64,000 bases of DNA from JACVRW01 sp963751835 (GCA_963751835.1 CAVVWD010000027.1:121652-185651); one strand, 5' to 3'; numbered from the stretch's first letter, positions 8,282 through 17,137 are shown. The notes: generated from the sequence alone by a model not told the origin. Translations and numbers: made by a program.

Positions 8282-8969
8282 CTAGGCGGCCCCAACACCG
8301 GCGCGGCGGCGCCCCGTGAGAAGGGCGGCGAGACCGGCCACGAGGCCCAGGCCGCCGACGATCAGCGCGATGATCGAGAGCGTGTCGCTTCCGCTGTCGT
8401 CGTCCTCCTCCGCGGCAGGCGCCTGCGGCTGCTGCGCCGCGGGCTCCGCGGTTTCGCCTCTTCCTCGGCTGCCGTGAGCTTCACCTGCGGCGCCGGCGAC
8501 TCGGAGTCGGGCGGCCCGATCCAGCGCACCACCTCGCCGTTGCTGTAGGTCTGCACCGCCTTGAAGGTGAGCGTCGAGCCGGGCTCGTCGGGCACGCCGA
8601 GCGAGAGCCCGAAGTCCTGGAACTGGCCCGGACCGATGCCTTCGCCGTCGGCCGTGAACGTGATCTGGCCGACCTCCTCCGTGACCTGCTCACCGAACTG
8701 CTCGACCGGCTTGTCGAGCTTGCGCATGGTGATCTCTGAGTTCCAGCCCGGCACCGGCTCGGTGGAGACGGAGAGGAAGCCCGGTGGGAACTGGACGGCG
8801 ACCTTCGTGGTGCTGGCGTTGTCGCGCTCGGTCGGCACCCGCACGTCGAGGCGGGTGAAGCCGCCCGCGGGCGCCTCCTCGGGCTGCAGCGTCACGTGGG
8901 CCCCGCTGCCGGAGCGATCGCGAGGACCGCCACTAGCGCGGTGGCGAGGATGTATCTGCCGATGCTCAT
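8282..8969 (-). pseudogene. YcnI-like (DUF1775) copper-binding protein, frameshifted
   Basis: Extracytoplasmic YcnI-domain protein, broken by two apparent single-base losses. The signal peptide (MSIGRYILATALVAVLAIAP) is in one frame. The mature domain, beginning AHVTLQPEEAPAGG, is in the next frame (break near 8905, in a GGGGCCC run). The C-terminal Asp-rich linker and membrane anchor (DTLSIIALIVGGLGLVAGLA) require another shift near 8460. With both shifts repaired it is a ~229-residue protein with signal peptide, DUF1775 domain ending VVRWIGPP, and a C-terminal anchor. Its ATG overlaps the stop of the upstream paralogue (ATGA). Conserved residues argue for a sequencing indel rather than decay. 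Confidence 0.75.
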
Positions 8970-9703
8970 GCTGTCGGCTCCTTTCGTCTTTCAGGAGTTG
9001 ATGTACTTGGGCGTCGCGCGATCGTGAGGCCGAGTGTCCCGAGGGCGACGGCGAGCGCACCCGCAGCCAGCCAGCGCGCCGTCGTGTCCGAGCCGTCTGA
9101 GCTTTCCGAGCCCTCAGCCATGGCCTCGGGCTCGCCCTCGCCCTCAGCGGGCGCCTGCGGCTGCCCGGAGGACGCCTCGCCCGGCCCCTCCCCGCCCGCG
9201 TCCTGGCGTGGGGCGCGCTCAGAGACCGTTGTAACGGGGGCCGGCTGCTCGCCGTCCGGCGGCTCGATCCAGCGCACCTTGCGCCCGTCGTCGTAGGTCT
9301 GAACCGCCTTCCACGAGATCTCGCCCTCGCGCGGCGGGGTCGAGGCCAGGAACCCGAAGCGCGTAAAGCCGTCGGAGGCCATGGTTCCACGCCATACGAT
9401 CGAGCGAATCGATTGGTTGGGGTTGAGCTTCAGCGTCCGGCGCCAGCCGGGCGTGTCCTCGTACGAGAAGGGCAGTACGTTGGGGGGAACCGCCAGCTCG
9501 ACCTCGACCGTTCGGTTCTCACGCTCGTTCGGCACCAATACCTCGAAGAGGACCGCGTCGTCGGGTGCAGCCGTGCTCGGAAACACCTGGATGTGCGCCG
9601 CGGCCGGTCCCGACCCGGCCGCGAGGAGGAGGCCCGCGCAGATCAGCACCGAGATCAGCGCTCGCGATGCTCGCGTCGTGATCACCGCAGCCGGAACGTC
9701 CAT
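8966..9703 (-). CDS. YcnI-like (DUF1775) membrane-anchored copper-binding protein
   Basis: A 245-residue protein. The signal peptide ends GPAAA and the mature chain starts HIQVFPSTAAPDD, placing His at the predicted N-terminus, as in YcnI proteins where it binds copper. The domain runs to ~160 with DDGRKVRWIEPPDG near its end. A Pro/Glu/Gly linker and a C-terminal transmembrane anchor with basic tail follow. It overlaps the CopC gene by 22 bases and the next YcnI gene by 4, so the three are tightly coupled. Acts outside the membrane in copper handling; exact partner unknown. Confidence 0.85.
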   Translation of the reverse strand: MDVPAAVITTRASRALISVLICAGLLLAAGSGPAAAHIQVFPSTAAPDDAVLFEVLVPNERENRTVEVELAVPPNVLPFSYEDTPGWRRTLKLNPNQSIRSIVWRGTMASDGFTRFGFLASTPPREGEISWKAVQTYDDGRKVRWIEPPDGEQPAPVTTVSERAPRQDAGGEGPGEASSGQPQAPAEGEGEPEAMAEGSESSDGSDTTARWLAAGALAVALGTLGLTIARRPSTSTPERRKEPTA

Positions 9704-10047
9704 GAGCCCCGCTGTCGGTGGCCGTCGGCGGCAACAATCGAATACCTCGCCCGATAGCTGCCCGCCCTCTTCGACCCCTTCAGCCCGACCTTGACGCGCG
9801 TGATGTTGCGCGGATCACGCCCGCCGCTGCCCGACGAGACGACCCTCCCGCCCGGCCCGACGACGCGGATTCCGCCACTCCGGATCGGTCCCTCGAAGGT
9901 GACGCTGACGGACCCGATCGATGAGCTCGCCGAGCCGCCCTTGGAGGGGCTCCGGGACTTCACGTCGACGTGCGCGATGGCCGCGGTGGCTGCGATGGCC
10001 ACCGCGGCGAGCGCGGCCAGGACGGTGACTGCTAGACGCATTCGCAT
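9682..10047 (-). CDS. CopC-domain copper-binding protein
   Basis: A 121-residue secreted CopC/PcoC-like beta-barrel. The signal peptide ends AATAAIA, and the mature chain begins HVDVKSRSP, so the N-terminal His that ligates Cu(II) is present. The C-terminal DGHRQRGSWTF matches the family DGHPxxGxxxF copper-site strand. Normal length. It lies 19 bases downstream of the uncharacterised secreted gene and overlaps the YcnI gene. Probably passes copper to the CopD/YcnI membrane partners of this operon. Confidence 0.88.
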   Translation of the reverse strand: MRMRLAVTVLAALAAVAIAATAAIAHVDVKSRSPSKGGSASSSIGSVSVTFEGPIRSGGIRVVGPGGRVVSSGSGGRDPRNITRVKVGLKGSKRAGSYRARYSIVAADGHRQRGSWTFRLR

Positions 10048-10066
10048 GCTGCTCCTTTCTCGTCCG

Positions 10067-11161
10067 TCATCGGTTGCGCGTCGAGGTCCAGCGATCCCCG
10101 GTCCGTGCCGCGAAGTAGACCTCCATCGACCGCCTTGCCTTGCCGAGAGCGGCCTTCGCCGCCCTGCTGAGCGCGAACTCGACCAGCGCGCTCGAGTCCT
10201 GTCCGATGGTCGCCGTCTCCTTGCCGAGCACGAGCGACTTCCAGCCGATCGCCTTGCCCGTGGCCCTGTCGACCCGCAGCCGGACCGTGACCTTCATGCC
10301 GGCGGGGCCTGTGACCTTGACGGACGGACCGTCGGCGGCAAGTCGCGCGGGCGACTGGCTGCCGGTCTCCTCGAGGCGCAGCGGTGTCTTCAGTCGCGCG
10401 ACCTCAGCCTGAGCCGCGCCTGTGGCCTGCTGGGCGGCCGCGTTCTGTCCCTCGAGCCGCTGGGTGAGAGTGTTGAGCTGACCGATCCGGGCATTCAACG
10501 GGTTGGTCGCCTCCAGGATCGTCGCACTGTTGAACGCCGTCGCGGCGGTCTGCATCGCGTCCGCCTGGACGAATACGCCCGGGCCGGGAAGGGCCTCGCA
10601 CATCGCCTTGAGCTGCGCCGTCGCGGCGTTCGCATCGTTGCTCACCGTCGTGAGGTCCACACCCGTGAGGGTCTTGACGTGTGGGATCCAGACCTCGGGA
10701 TGGTCATCCAGTCCCGCGGACGCCTTTTGGAACGGCACGTACGCGAAGAACGGCTCGGGCTTGCCCGCAGCAGACTCCTCCTGCCACCCCTCGATGGCGC
10801 TGATGGCGGTCAGCGCGGGTGTCGTGCAGGTGTGGTGCGCCTGGGCGCCGGTGCCGGCCTGGGCGATGAGGGCGGCTGTATCGACGGTTGCCTGGCTTCG
10901 CCACGCACCGGGCGCGAGGCTGTAGTCGACCACGCCCCCGCCGGTCTCGTTGTTGGACTCACGCAGGACGTAGCTGTTGCCGTGGTTGGAGACCACGTAC
11001 CGCGTCTGATTCATCAGATCTGCAGGCGTGATCACGGGTGGTGCCGGGCTCGGAACCAACTTCGCGACGTCCGTATAGACCGACGGATGCGCTGACGCGG
11101 CCGCCGGAACGCCGAGTGCCGCCACCGCCGTGGCGAGCACGGCCAGACGGGTGACCTTCAT
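10067..11161 (-). CDS. Uncharacterised secreted protein in the copper operon
   Basis: 364 residues, family not recognised. A signal peptide ends AAASA and the predicted mature chain begins HPSVYTDVAK, again exposing an N-terminal histidine like its CopC and YcnI neighbours. Further possible ligands include AHHTCTT (~108-114) and DDHPEVW with IPHVK (~155-165). Residues ~225-250 look helical or coiled-coil (LNTLTQRLEGQNAAAQQATG). The last ~100 residues look like an all-beta domain. Its ATG overlaps the stop of the upstream gene (ATGA) and it sits 19 bases before copC. Copper binding is inferred from context and mature N-terminus only. Confidence 0.7.
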   Translation of the reverse strand: MKVTRLAVLATAVAALGVPAAASAHPSVYTDVAKLVPSPAPPVITPADLMNQTRYVVSNHGNSYVLRESNNETGGGVVDYSLAPGAWRSQATVDTAALIAQAGTGAQAHHTCTTPALTAISAIEGWQEESAAGKPEPFFAYVPFQKASAGLDDHPEVWIPHVKTLTGVDLTTVSNDANAATAQLKAMCEALPGPGVFVQADAMQTAATAFNSATILEATNPLNARIGQLNTLTQRLEGQNAAAQQATGAAQAEVARLKTPLRLEETGSQSPARLAADGPSVKVTGPAGMKVTVRLRVDRATGKAIGWKSLVLGKETATIGQDSSALVEFALSRAAKAALGKARRSMEVYFAARTGDRWTSTRNR

Positions 11162-12279
11162 CGGATTACTCCCTTGTTGGACGTGGACCGCTCCGCGCGG
11201 CCCTTGGATGGGATGAACACGGCCTCGTAGCGGCCAGGCCGTGGGTCCTTCAGACGGAATGTGAAAAGGCCCTTGCGGGCAGAGGTCCGCGCGGAAGGCT
11301 TGACGGCGGTCGTGCGCAGCAACAGGACACGCCCGGGCAGCGCGGGGTTGACCCGGCCCCGCACGAGGACGCCACCGTCGCGCACGTGCCGCACCGTGAT
11401 CCGGGTCTTCGAGAGCATCGTGACCGTGCGCGTCTGCGAGCCGAGACCGCCCGCCGTGGCCCGGACGCGAGTCGTCTCGGAGAGCCGGATTGACGTCGAG
11501 AACGTACCGTCGGAGCGGGTGGTCAGGCGCCGGACGACCCTGTTACGGGCCCTGACCGACAGCTCGACGGGCACGCCCCCTCGCGCCGGCGCGACGCTGC
11601 CACGCACCCGCACCGGGCCGGCGCCCACACGCTTGGCAGGCGCGCGCAATTGGACCGACGAGATCCCGGCCGGGCCCCCACCGCCGCCTCCGCCACCCCC
11701 GCCGCCGGTGCCACCGCACGACCCCACGACGTAGTCAGCGCCGTACTCGCCGCCTGGCGTCGTGCCGCCCGGCGCTCGGTCGATGAGCCCATCCCCGTCG
11801 AAGGTCAAGACGAACGGACGTGCCAGGACTGCACCGGCAACGGCGCCGGTCTGACTCGGCACGTCGATCGTGGTCGTCCCGCCGGGCCCGCCGATCACGG
11901 AGCCGGTCGTGGGCCCGGCACTCGCGAAGCCCCCAGCGGCCGTCCATGTACCGTGGTCGAACGTCATCGCGGGCGGATCGGGTGCGACCGCGCGCACGTA
12001 CCGGGTCTGACCGCCAACGTCGAAGAGCAACGCCCACTCCGCGGGGCCGGGGGGATGGTCCGGGGCCCAGTTTCCGAACTGGACCTTGATGACCGCCTGA
12101 AGACGGCCCGCAGACTCCGAGAACCACGCCGACAGCACATCCGTGGTGCTGTGGTGGCCGTCACCCGTGGCGTCCGGGATCTGCGCCTGGCCGCCGCATG
12201 GCGGGGGCGCCTGCCCGGCCGCGGCGGGCGCGAATGCCGCCGACAAGATCACGGCGAGCGCGGCGATGGGCGCCTTCAC
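11158..12279 (-). CDS. Uncharacterised secreted two-domain protein with poly-Gly linker
   Basis: 373 residues, family not recognised. It has a signal peptide (to ~AAAGQA), then a beta-rich domain of about 175 residues beginning CGGQAQIPDATGDGHHSTTD. This resembles extracellular proteins that open with an Asp/Gly-rich DxxGD segment. A run of eleven Gly with flanking Gly/Pro (~195-212) leads to two repeated Ig-like/CarboxypepD-type beta units (~215-360). The GTG start (RBS GGGGAGG) overlaps the stop of the CopC-CopD gene, and its own stop overlaps the next start. It is thus embedded in the copper operon. Function unknown. Confidence 0.65.
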   Translation of the reverse strand: MKAPIAALAVILSAAFAPAAAGQAPPPCGGQAQIPDATGDGHHSTTDVLSAWFSESAGRLQAVIKVQFGNWAPDHPPGPAEWALLFDVGGQTRYVRAVAPDPPAMTFDHGTWTAAGGFASAGPTTGSVIGGPGGTTTIDVPSQTGAVAGAVLARPFVLTFDGDGLIDRAPGGTTPGGEYGADYVVGSCGGTGGGGGGGGGGGPAGISSVQLRAPAKRVGAGPVRVRGSVAPARGGVPVELSVRARNRVVRRLTTRSDGTFSTSIRLSETTRVRATAGGLGSQTRTVTMLSKTRITVRHVRDGGVLVRGRVNPALPGRVLLLRTTAVKPSARTSARKGLFTFRLKDPRPGRYEAVFIPSKGRAERSTSNKGVIR

Positions 12280-13928
12280 ATTCCACCCCCCTCCCCAATG
12301 TCCACGTGGACGGTGTCGCTGTACAGGTCGAAGTCGCCGCGGCGGGCGTCGATCCGGATCTCCCACTCGCCGGCGGGCGATAGGTTCGCCCGCTTGACGA
12401 CGTAGGCGCCCGGCTCCATGCCGCGGCGGGCGCGATAGCGCAGCGGGCCGATGTTCTTCGACTTCAGAAGGGCCGAGACCTTGACCTCATCGGGCCGGCC
12501 CTTGGTGAACTCCAGGTGGATCTCGTTCTGGCCCGACCGTCGCCGGGCATCACCTCCATGTGCGCCATGAACGGACCCAGCTCCAGCTCCATCTCGGCGG
12601 GCTCGTGCATCTGCACCTCGGTGCGCGCCGGCGGTGCGTTGACGAGCGCGGCGGTGACCCCGACGACCGCGACCATGACCACGAGCTCAACGCCCGCGAA
12701 GCGCAGGAAGCGGCGGCGCTCGAAGCGGGAGGCGATCTGGGCGCGCAGGCGCGGCACGGCGTAGCGGTTGTTGTAGGCGCCGAGGGCGAGCAGCGGCAGG
12801 ACGAGCCCGATCTTGACGAGCAGCAGGATGCCGTACTCGGTCTCCCAGAGCCCGCGCCAGGCGCGCACCTGGAGATAGCCGTTGAGCGTCCCGGCCACGA
12901 TCAGCACGGCGACCGAAACGACGGCCATCGTCGAGAAGCGCGGCACGCTCGTGGCAGCCAGCTCCCAGCGCTTGCCGCCGCGGGTGAGCACCAGGCCAAG
13001 CACCACGAAGGCAAGCCCGCCCGTCCATATCCGCCGCCGCCTGCACGTGGGCGGCGTCGGCGACCATCGAGACGGCGCCGCTCACGCTCGCGTGGCCTGA
13101 CAGGCCGGGCGTCACCACGAGTCCGGCGGCGAGCAGCACCGCCACGACGAGCGTCGGGCTCGACGGCCGCCCGCCCTGGGCGCGGGCAATCAAGGCCACG
13201 ACGCAGAGCGCCGCCGCCAGCCCGGCTCGGATCAGCGCGAGGTACCGAAGCGCGTGCCGGTCACCGACGAGATGACGTCCCACTGGATACCCCTGCCCGA
13301 GCCCGGTGCCCGCGGCCGCCGCGCCCTGGAGCCCCAGCTCGACCAATGAAACGACGGCCAGCGCGGCGGCCAGCACCGCCACGATCGCCAGCAGCCGGCG
13401 GCGAACCGGCTCCGAGGCGAAGGTGAGCGCAAACACCAGCGCCGCCGTTCCACCCACGCACGCCGAGCAGCAGCGTGAAGTCGAGAAAGCGGCCGCCGAG
13501 GTAGAAGGCCGAGGTCACGAAGGGCGTGTCCTCGAGCACTTGCGCCGCGACCCCGGCGGCTGCGCCCCCGGCGCCTGCACGTGGAAGACCCAGGCGCCGT
13601 TGATGGGATCCGAGTCGGCCGAGATCACGCGCCAGGCCACCGTGTATGTGCCGCGCTCGAGCCGCCGGTCGATCGCCACCGCCACCGACTCCGGCGCACG
13701 GCCGCATGATCTCTTCCGCGTCGACGCGCTCGCCCTCGCCGTCGTAGACGATGATCGAGCCGAGCGCCGTCTCGACGGGCTCGTCGAAGTGCAGCACGAC
13801 CTGCTTCGGGCGAGTGCTCGACGATGCTTTCGCGCGCCGGCTCGGTGGAGATCAGGGTCGAGTGGCCCCAAGCTGCGGCAGGGGCCAGCGACAGCGTCAC
13901 CGCCAGGGCCACAAGCGCGAGCCCGCAT
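12276..13928 (-). pseudogene. CopC-CopD fusion copper protein, multiply frameshifted
   Basis: Locus for a ~550-residue protein: signal peptide, CopC domain starting after AWG with HSTLISTEPARES, then a polytopic CopD domain and a soluble C-terminal domain. At least five frame changes are needed. Recognisable blocks in order are LHFDEPVETALGSIIVYDGE, YTVAWRVISADSDPINGAWV (typical CopC), FVTSAFYLGGRFLDFTLLLG, ASVSGAVSMVADAAH (CopD helix with His), MAVVSVAVLIVAGTLNGYLQ, and GEWEIRIDARRGDFDLYSDT. The ATG at 13928 and stop at 12276 bound the region. The blocks are well conserved, so assembly indels are the likely cause. Predicted to import or deliver copper across the membrane. Confidence 0.78.
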
Positions 13929-14004
13929 GTCTTCGCACAGCGAAGCAGCCGGATTTGTCCCTCCTTCAGCGTCGCGGCTCGCGTGGCCGCGACCTCGGTG
14001 CCTA

Positions 14005-14610
14005 CTACGAGCAGGAGGCGGCGGGAGGGGCGCGCGGTCCGTGCCCGAGCGCGAGCACCGAAGGAGTGATCAGCGTGGCCGCGGCGGGAAGGCGTTGAGG
14101 CGAGGTCGGGCGTGACGCGATGCGGCCACAGCGGAGCGAGCTCCGGCGCGAGCATGCGGCCGAGCGTGAAGCCGGCAGCTGTTAAGGGCGTGCGCCAGGA
14201 GCAGCGCCGCGAGGGTGAGTGGCAGCTGAAGGGCGAGTCCGACGAGGAAGGTCGGCTCGAGCACGATGTCGGGCGGCAGGCCGCCCGTCCCGATCAGGCG
14301 CTCGAGGTGCTCCTGGACCGTGAAGCCGACCGGCGGCACGAGCGCGAAGAGGCGCAGCGGCGGAGGCGACGGCCGACGGCCGCGAAGGCCGTACCCTACG
14401 CAGAGCAGCAGACCGGCGACCACGAGCGCCAGTCCCCAGATCGAGGATCGCCGGCGTGTAGCCGAGGTACGCATGGCCGCTCTCCGCATGCACCCCCATC
14501 TGGTGCTCGCCGGCGGGCGCTACGAACCAGTAGGCGAGGCAGTGTGCGCCAAGCCACGACGCCACCGCCAGCGGCAGCGCGACCATCCACGCGGCCTGCC
14601 GTCCCCTCAT
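14005..14610 (-). pseudogene. Polytopic membrane protein heading the copper operon, frameshifted
   Basis: A membrane protein of about 200 residues, read from ATG 14610 (MRGRQAAWMVALPLAVASWL) with frame changes near 14440, 14180 and 14080 before a TAG at 14005-14007. Five or so hydrophobic segments are visible, including AHCLAYWFVAPAGEHQ, LALVVAGLLLCVGYGLRGR and LVGLALQLPLTLAALLLAHA. His residues next to membrane segments are suggestive for metal handling. I do not recognise the family. It lies 77 bases upstream of the CopC-CopD locus and is probably the first gene of that operon. Breakage looks like single-base indels. Confidence 0.55.
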
Positions 14611-14703
14611 TGCTCCCTCATAATTCCACTCCCAGGCCCCCCTGTACCCACAAGGGCGACTTTCCGACCCCTATTTGGCATGTCTTGACCAGAACGGCGG
14701 CGG

Positions 14704-14735
14704 GGCGGGGCGAGCTCAGCGGCGCTCGCCCCGCC
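14704..14735 (-). terminator. Hairpin terminator of the SodC-like gene
   Basis: A 12-bp perfect inverted repeat (arms 14704-14715 and 14724-14735, 8-base loop) lies 13 bases past the stop of the minus-strand SodC-like gene. No strong U-run. Confidence 0.6.
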
Positions 14736-14747
14736 ACACCGGCAGCC

Positions 14748-15272
14748 TCAGCGCAGGTCCGCGCAGGCGATCTTCGCTCCGCCGGCGGGGGTGCCGCCGG
14801 GCGGAATCGCGTGGATCACGACCGCTTGGGCGTCCGGTCGAGCCACCCAGTCCGCGCTGCCGCGTCCGAAGGCGATGCCGATGGCGTTAGAGGTGATCCC
14901 GGCCATGGGGTCACCGCTGGACGACAGCCAGAGCTCGTTGGGAGGCATCGGTGGGCCTGCCGGGTCGTCCATGTAATGGCCACCGCCCGGGTTAGGGTCC
15001 GAGCAGGGCGCGTTGTGCAGGTGCGCCCCGTAGGTCGTCCGCGGATCGAGCCCCCACGCGAGCGCATTGACGTCCGTGCCCCGCGAGCTGCGGATGATCA
15101 GCGCGAAGCCCTTGATCCTAAGGCCCATCGCGGTGCCCGCCGGGAGGGTGCGGAACACGCCCCAGCGCTTCGACCCTCGGTCATCGCGGTCCGCGGTCGC
15201 ACTCACGGGTGCTGCGAGCAGAGCAAGGGCGCCTATCGCGAGAAGCAGCAGCAGGCGAGGTAACCGTCTCAT
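14748..15272 (-). CDS. Secreted Cu/Zn-superoxide-dismutase-like protein lacking the zinc loop
   Basis: 174 residues with a signal peptide (MRRLPRLLLLLAIGALALL) and a SodC-like beta-barrel. Visible copper-site equivalents are His-x-His in GAHLHNAPC, His in GGGHYMDD, and a late His in AVVIHAIPPGG. The disulfide pair is Cys in NAPCSD and in KIACADLR. The usual zinc-loop histidines and aspartate between GGHY and the late His are not seen, as in copper-only SOD-like proteins. The ATG at 15272 follows GAGGTCAG; the longer upstream frame covers the promoter. Enzymatic activity is inferred. Confidence 0.72.
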   Translation of the reverse strand: MRRLPRLLLLLAIGALALLAAPVSATADRDDRGSKRWGVFRTLPAGTAMGLRIKGFALIIRSSRGTDVNALAWGLDPRTTYGAHLHNAPCSDPNPGGGHYMDDPAGPPMPPNELWLSSSGDPMAGITSNAIGIAFGRGSADWVARPDAQAVVIHAIPPGGTPAGGAKIACADLR

Positions 15273-15308
15273 TCTGACCTCCTCTGGGAGATAAACCTGG
15301 TGCCTGCC

Positions 15309-15334
15309 GTACCCGATTACCGACGGAAGCAGTC
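15309..15334 (-). promoter_or_regulatory. Stress-sigma-like promoter of the SodC-like gene
   Basis: On the minus strand GACT, 16 bases, then GGGTAC fits the actinobacterial SigB/SigF-type consensus GNNT-N(14-16)-GGGTAY. The -10 ends 37 bases before the ATG of the SodC-like gene. Confidence 0.5.
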
Positions 15335-15348
15335 CTGCCGCGAGAAGC

Positions 15349-15375
15349 GAGGGGGCGGCCAATGGCCGCCCTCTC
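15349..15375 (-). terminator. Hairpin terminator of the LVIVD-repeat gene
   Basis: 12-bp arms with one mismatch (15349-15360 and 15364-15375) and a 3-base loop, located 34 bases after the stop of the minus-strand LVIVD gene. The stem core GGGCGGCC/GGCCGCCC resembles the terminators of the two tandem homologues. Confidence 0.6.
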
Positions 15376-15408
15376 GTACGAATAAGCCTGCCGCCCGGCC
15401 GTCAGGCG

Positions 15409-16914
15409 TCAGTCGTCGTCGTCGCGGTCGTCGTCATCGTCATCGTCGTCGTCGTCGCCCCTCTTTCCGTTGAGCGAGAACTCCTGGGTCTGCGGGTTCA
15501 GGTGCTTGAGCGTGATGGCCTTACGAGTTTCCCTGCCGGTGTACCGGAAGAGATTCAGGCCCTTCGTGATCTCCGACTCGTAGATGATCCCGTTGTACCA
15601 GTACGAGGCCCATGCGCCGCCGAGCTCGTTGACGAGCGTGCCGGTGGGGCTGGTGACCTGCGGCAGCGGCGGCGGGTCGGCGAAACCGATGGCCTTCGGG
15701 TTCGCAGGATCACTGAAATCCGTGACCCACGTGCCGGCCTGGTAGTTGCCGCCTACCAGGATGTACCTGCCGTCCCGCGTCGGCACCGTGTTGTAGTTGT
15801 GGATGGTGCAGTTCTCAGCGGGAGTGCCGTCCTGCGGTCGCGGAAGCGTCCACTGGCCCAGCTTCTCGCCCGTGTCCGCGTCGTAGAAGAAGGCCGACTT
15901 CTTCACGGCCGGATCGGTCGACTCGCACTCCGGGGCGGAACCGCCACCCGGCTCCCAGCCCATGATGATCACTTCGCCGTCCCATGTGAAGCCGGCGGAG
16001 TGCCAGTTGCCGTTGCAGAGCGGACCGCCCGTGTTGCAGACGCCCTCTTCCTCGATCGTGAAGAGCGGCTCCGGATCCTCGGGGCTCCCGCCCGGCGTGC
16101 TGTTCCGGCCGATGTCGAACACGTTCGACATGTGCCCGGAGGCCACGGCGAGCTTGTTCACCTTGCCGAGGATGACGCCGTTGTCGTGAGCCGCGTGGCC
16201 ACCCTCGAGCGGCACGCGGTTCAGGTGGCTTGCTGCGCCCGGGTCGTCAAGCGGCACCTGAATGATGTCGAGGAAGTCGCACTCCGCCAGCGCGGGCGGC
16301 AGCGCAGGGTTTCCGCCAGAGGTCGCGTTGTAGATCAGCACGCGGTCGTCCCTGAGATCGGGCACCAGGGTCAGCGTGTGCGTTCCGCAGCCAGGCATAT
16401 CCGCCTGAGGCCGGGCACTCAGCTCCACCTCGCCAACGAGCTTCGGGTCGCTCAGATCGCTGATGTCGAAGATGTGCATGCCCTCGAAGCCGGGTGGCAC
16501 GGGCTGGCCGTCACAGAACCGGTTTTCCGGAGCCGGGGTCGCGGGGTCATCGGCGGGCGCCGGCGAGTTCCAGGCCCGCACGAGGATGTCGCCCCAGACG
16601 ACGATGTCGCCCTGGTCCCCGTTGCAGTGAGTCCAGTTGATCTCCCTCGGGTTCATCGGCGAGTTCCTGATGATCCGGAACCCGTCGTAGTTCCCGTTGA
16701 AGCTGAGATTCCGCCAGAAGGCAATGTCGGAGTTGACGTTCCGTAGTGCCGACGTCGTTCCATTGAATGTTGCGGGATGGGGGCTATGCCCCAGCGCCTG
16801 CAGGTTCTGGCTCGGCCGCGTGGCGTGATCCGCCCCGGCCACCGCCGGGAGTACGACTGCTGCGACTGCGCCCACCGCTGCGAGCAGCAGCAGTAGGCGA
16901 GTAAACCGTCTCAT
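15409..16914 (-). CDS. Secreted LVIVD-repeat (beta-propeller-like) protein with poly-Asp tail
   Basis: A 501-residue secreted protein. The ATG at 16914 follows GGGAGG and starts a signal peptide (MRRFTRLLLLLAAVGAVAAV). The body contains LVIVD-type repeats such as GMHIFDISDLSDPKLVGEVE and GTWVTDFSDPANPKAIGFAD, expected to form a propeller. Conserved motifs shared with the tandem homologues downstream include NSDIAFW, CGTHTLTLVP and SHLNRVPLEGGHAAHDNGV. It ends in an almost pure Asp tail (about 14 of the last 15 residues), which could bind cations or surface matrix. Function of the family is unknown. Confidence 0.8.
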   Translation of the reverse strand: MRRFTRLLLLLAAVGAVAAVVLPAVAGADHATRPSQNLQALGHSPHPATFNGTTSALRNVNSDIAFWRNLSFNGNYDGFRIIRNSPMNPREINWTHCNGDQGDIVVWGDILVRAWNSPAPADDPATPAPENRFCDGQPVPPGFEGMHIFDISDLSDPKLVGEVELSARPQADMPGCGTHTLTLVPDLRDDRVLIYNATSGGNPALPPALAECDFLDIIQVPLDDPGAASHLNRVPLEGGHAAHDNGVILGKVNKLAVASGHMSNVFDIGRNSTPGGSPEDPEPLFTIEEEGVCNTGGPLCNGNWHSAGFTWDGEVIIMGWEPGGGSAPECESTDPAVKKSAFFYDADTGEKLGQWTLPRPQDGTPAENCTIHNYNTVPTRDGRYILVGGNYQAGTWVTDFSDPANPKAIGFADPPPLPQVTSPTGTLVNELGGAWASYWYNGIIYESEITKGLNLFRYTGRETRKAITLKHLNPQTQEFSLNGKRGDDDDDDDDDDRDDDD

Positions 16915-17024
16915 TTCCCTACCTCCCCGTGTAGAGATTGTTTCGGAAGGAGCGCCGGCCGCAGGACGGCGATCGTGGCCGACCGACACTCTCCATGTCC
17001 CCTTCCTTTCAAGCACCGGCCTAG

Positions 17025-17049
17025 ATACCCGGGGTCCCCACAATCAGTC
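17025..17049 (-). promoter_or_regulatory. Stress-sigma-like promoter of the LVIVD gene
   Basis: On the minus strand GACT, 15 bases, then GGGTAT, about 110 bases upstream of the ATG at 16914. It is followed by CTAGGCCGG, similar to the GCAGTAGCCGG that follows the rightward promoters. Confidence 0.45.
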
Positions 17050-17137
17050 CTCCACGTGGGTTTTGGCGCTGTCCGATGGGGTAAGCGCGTGTCGCGATCG
17101 CGATCCAGCGACTTAGCGGGGCAAGGATCACCCATTG

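Noticed and set aside
11690..11722. Poly-C/poly-Gly tract as possible repeat array
   Set aside because: It encodes the glycine linker of a secreted protein. A simple low-complexity tract, not CRISPR or a mobile repeat.
14636..14660. GGGTAC-like site upstream of the membrane-protein gene at 14610
   Set aside because: The minus strand has GGGTAC at a suitable distance, but the -35 element does not fit GNNT with 14-16 spacing.
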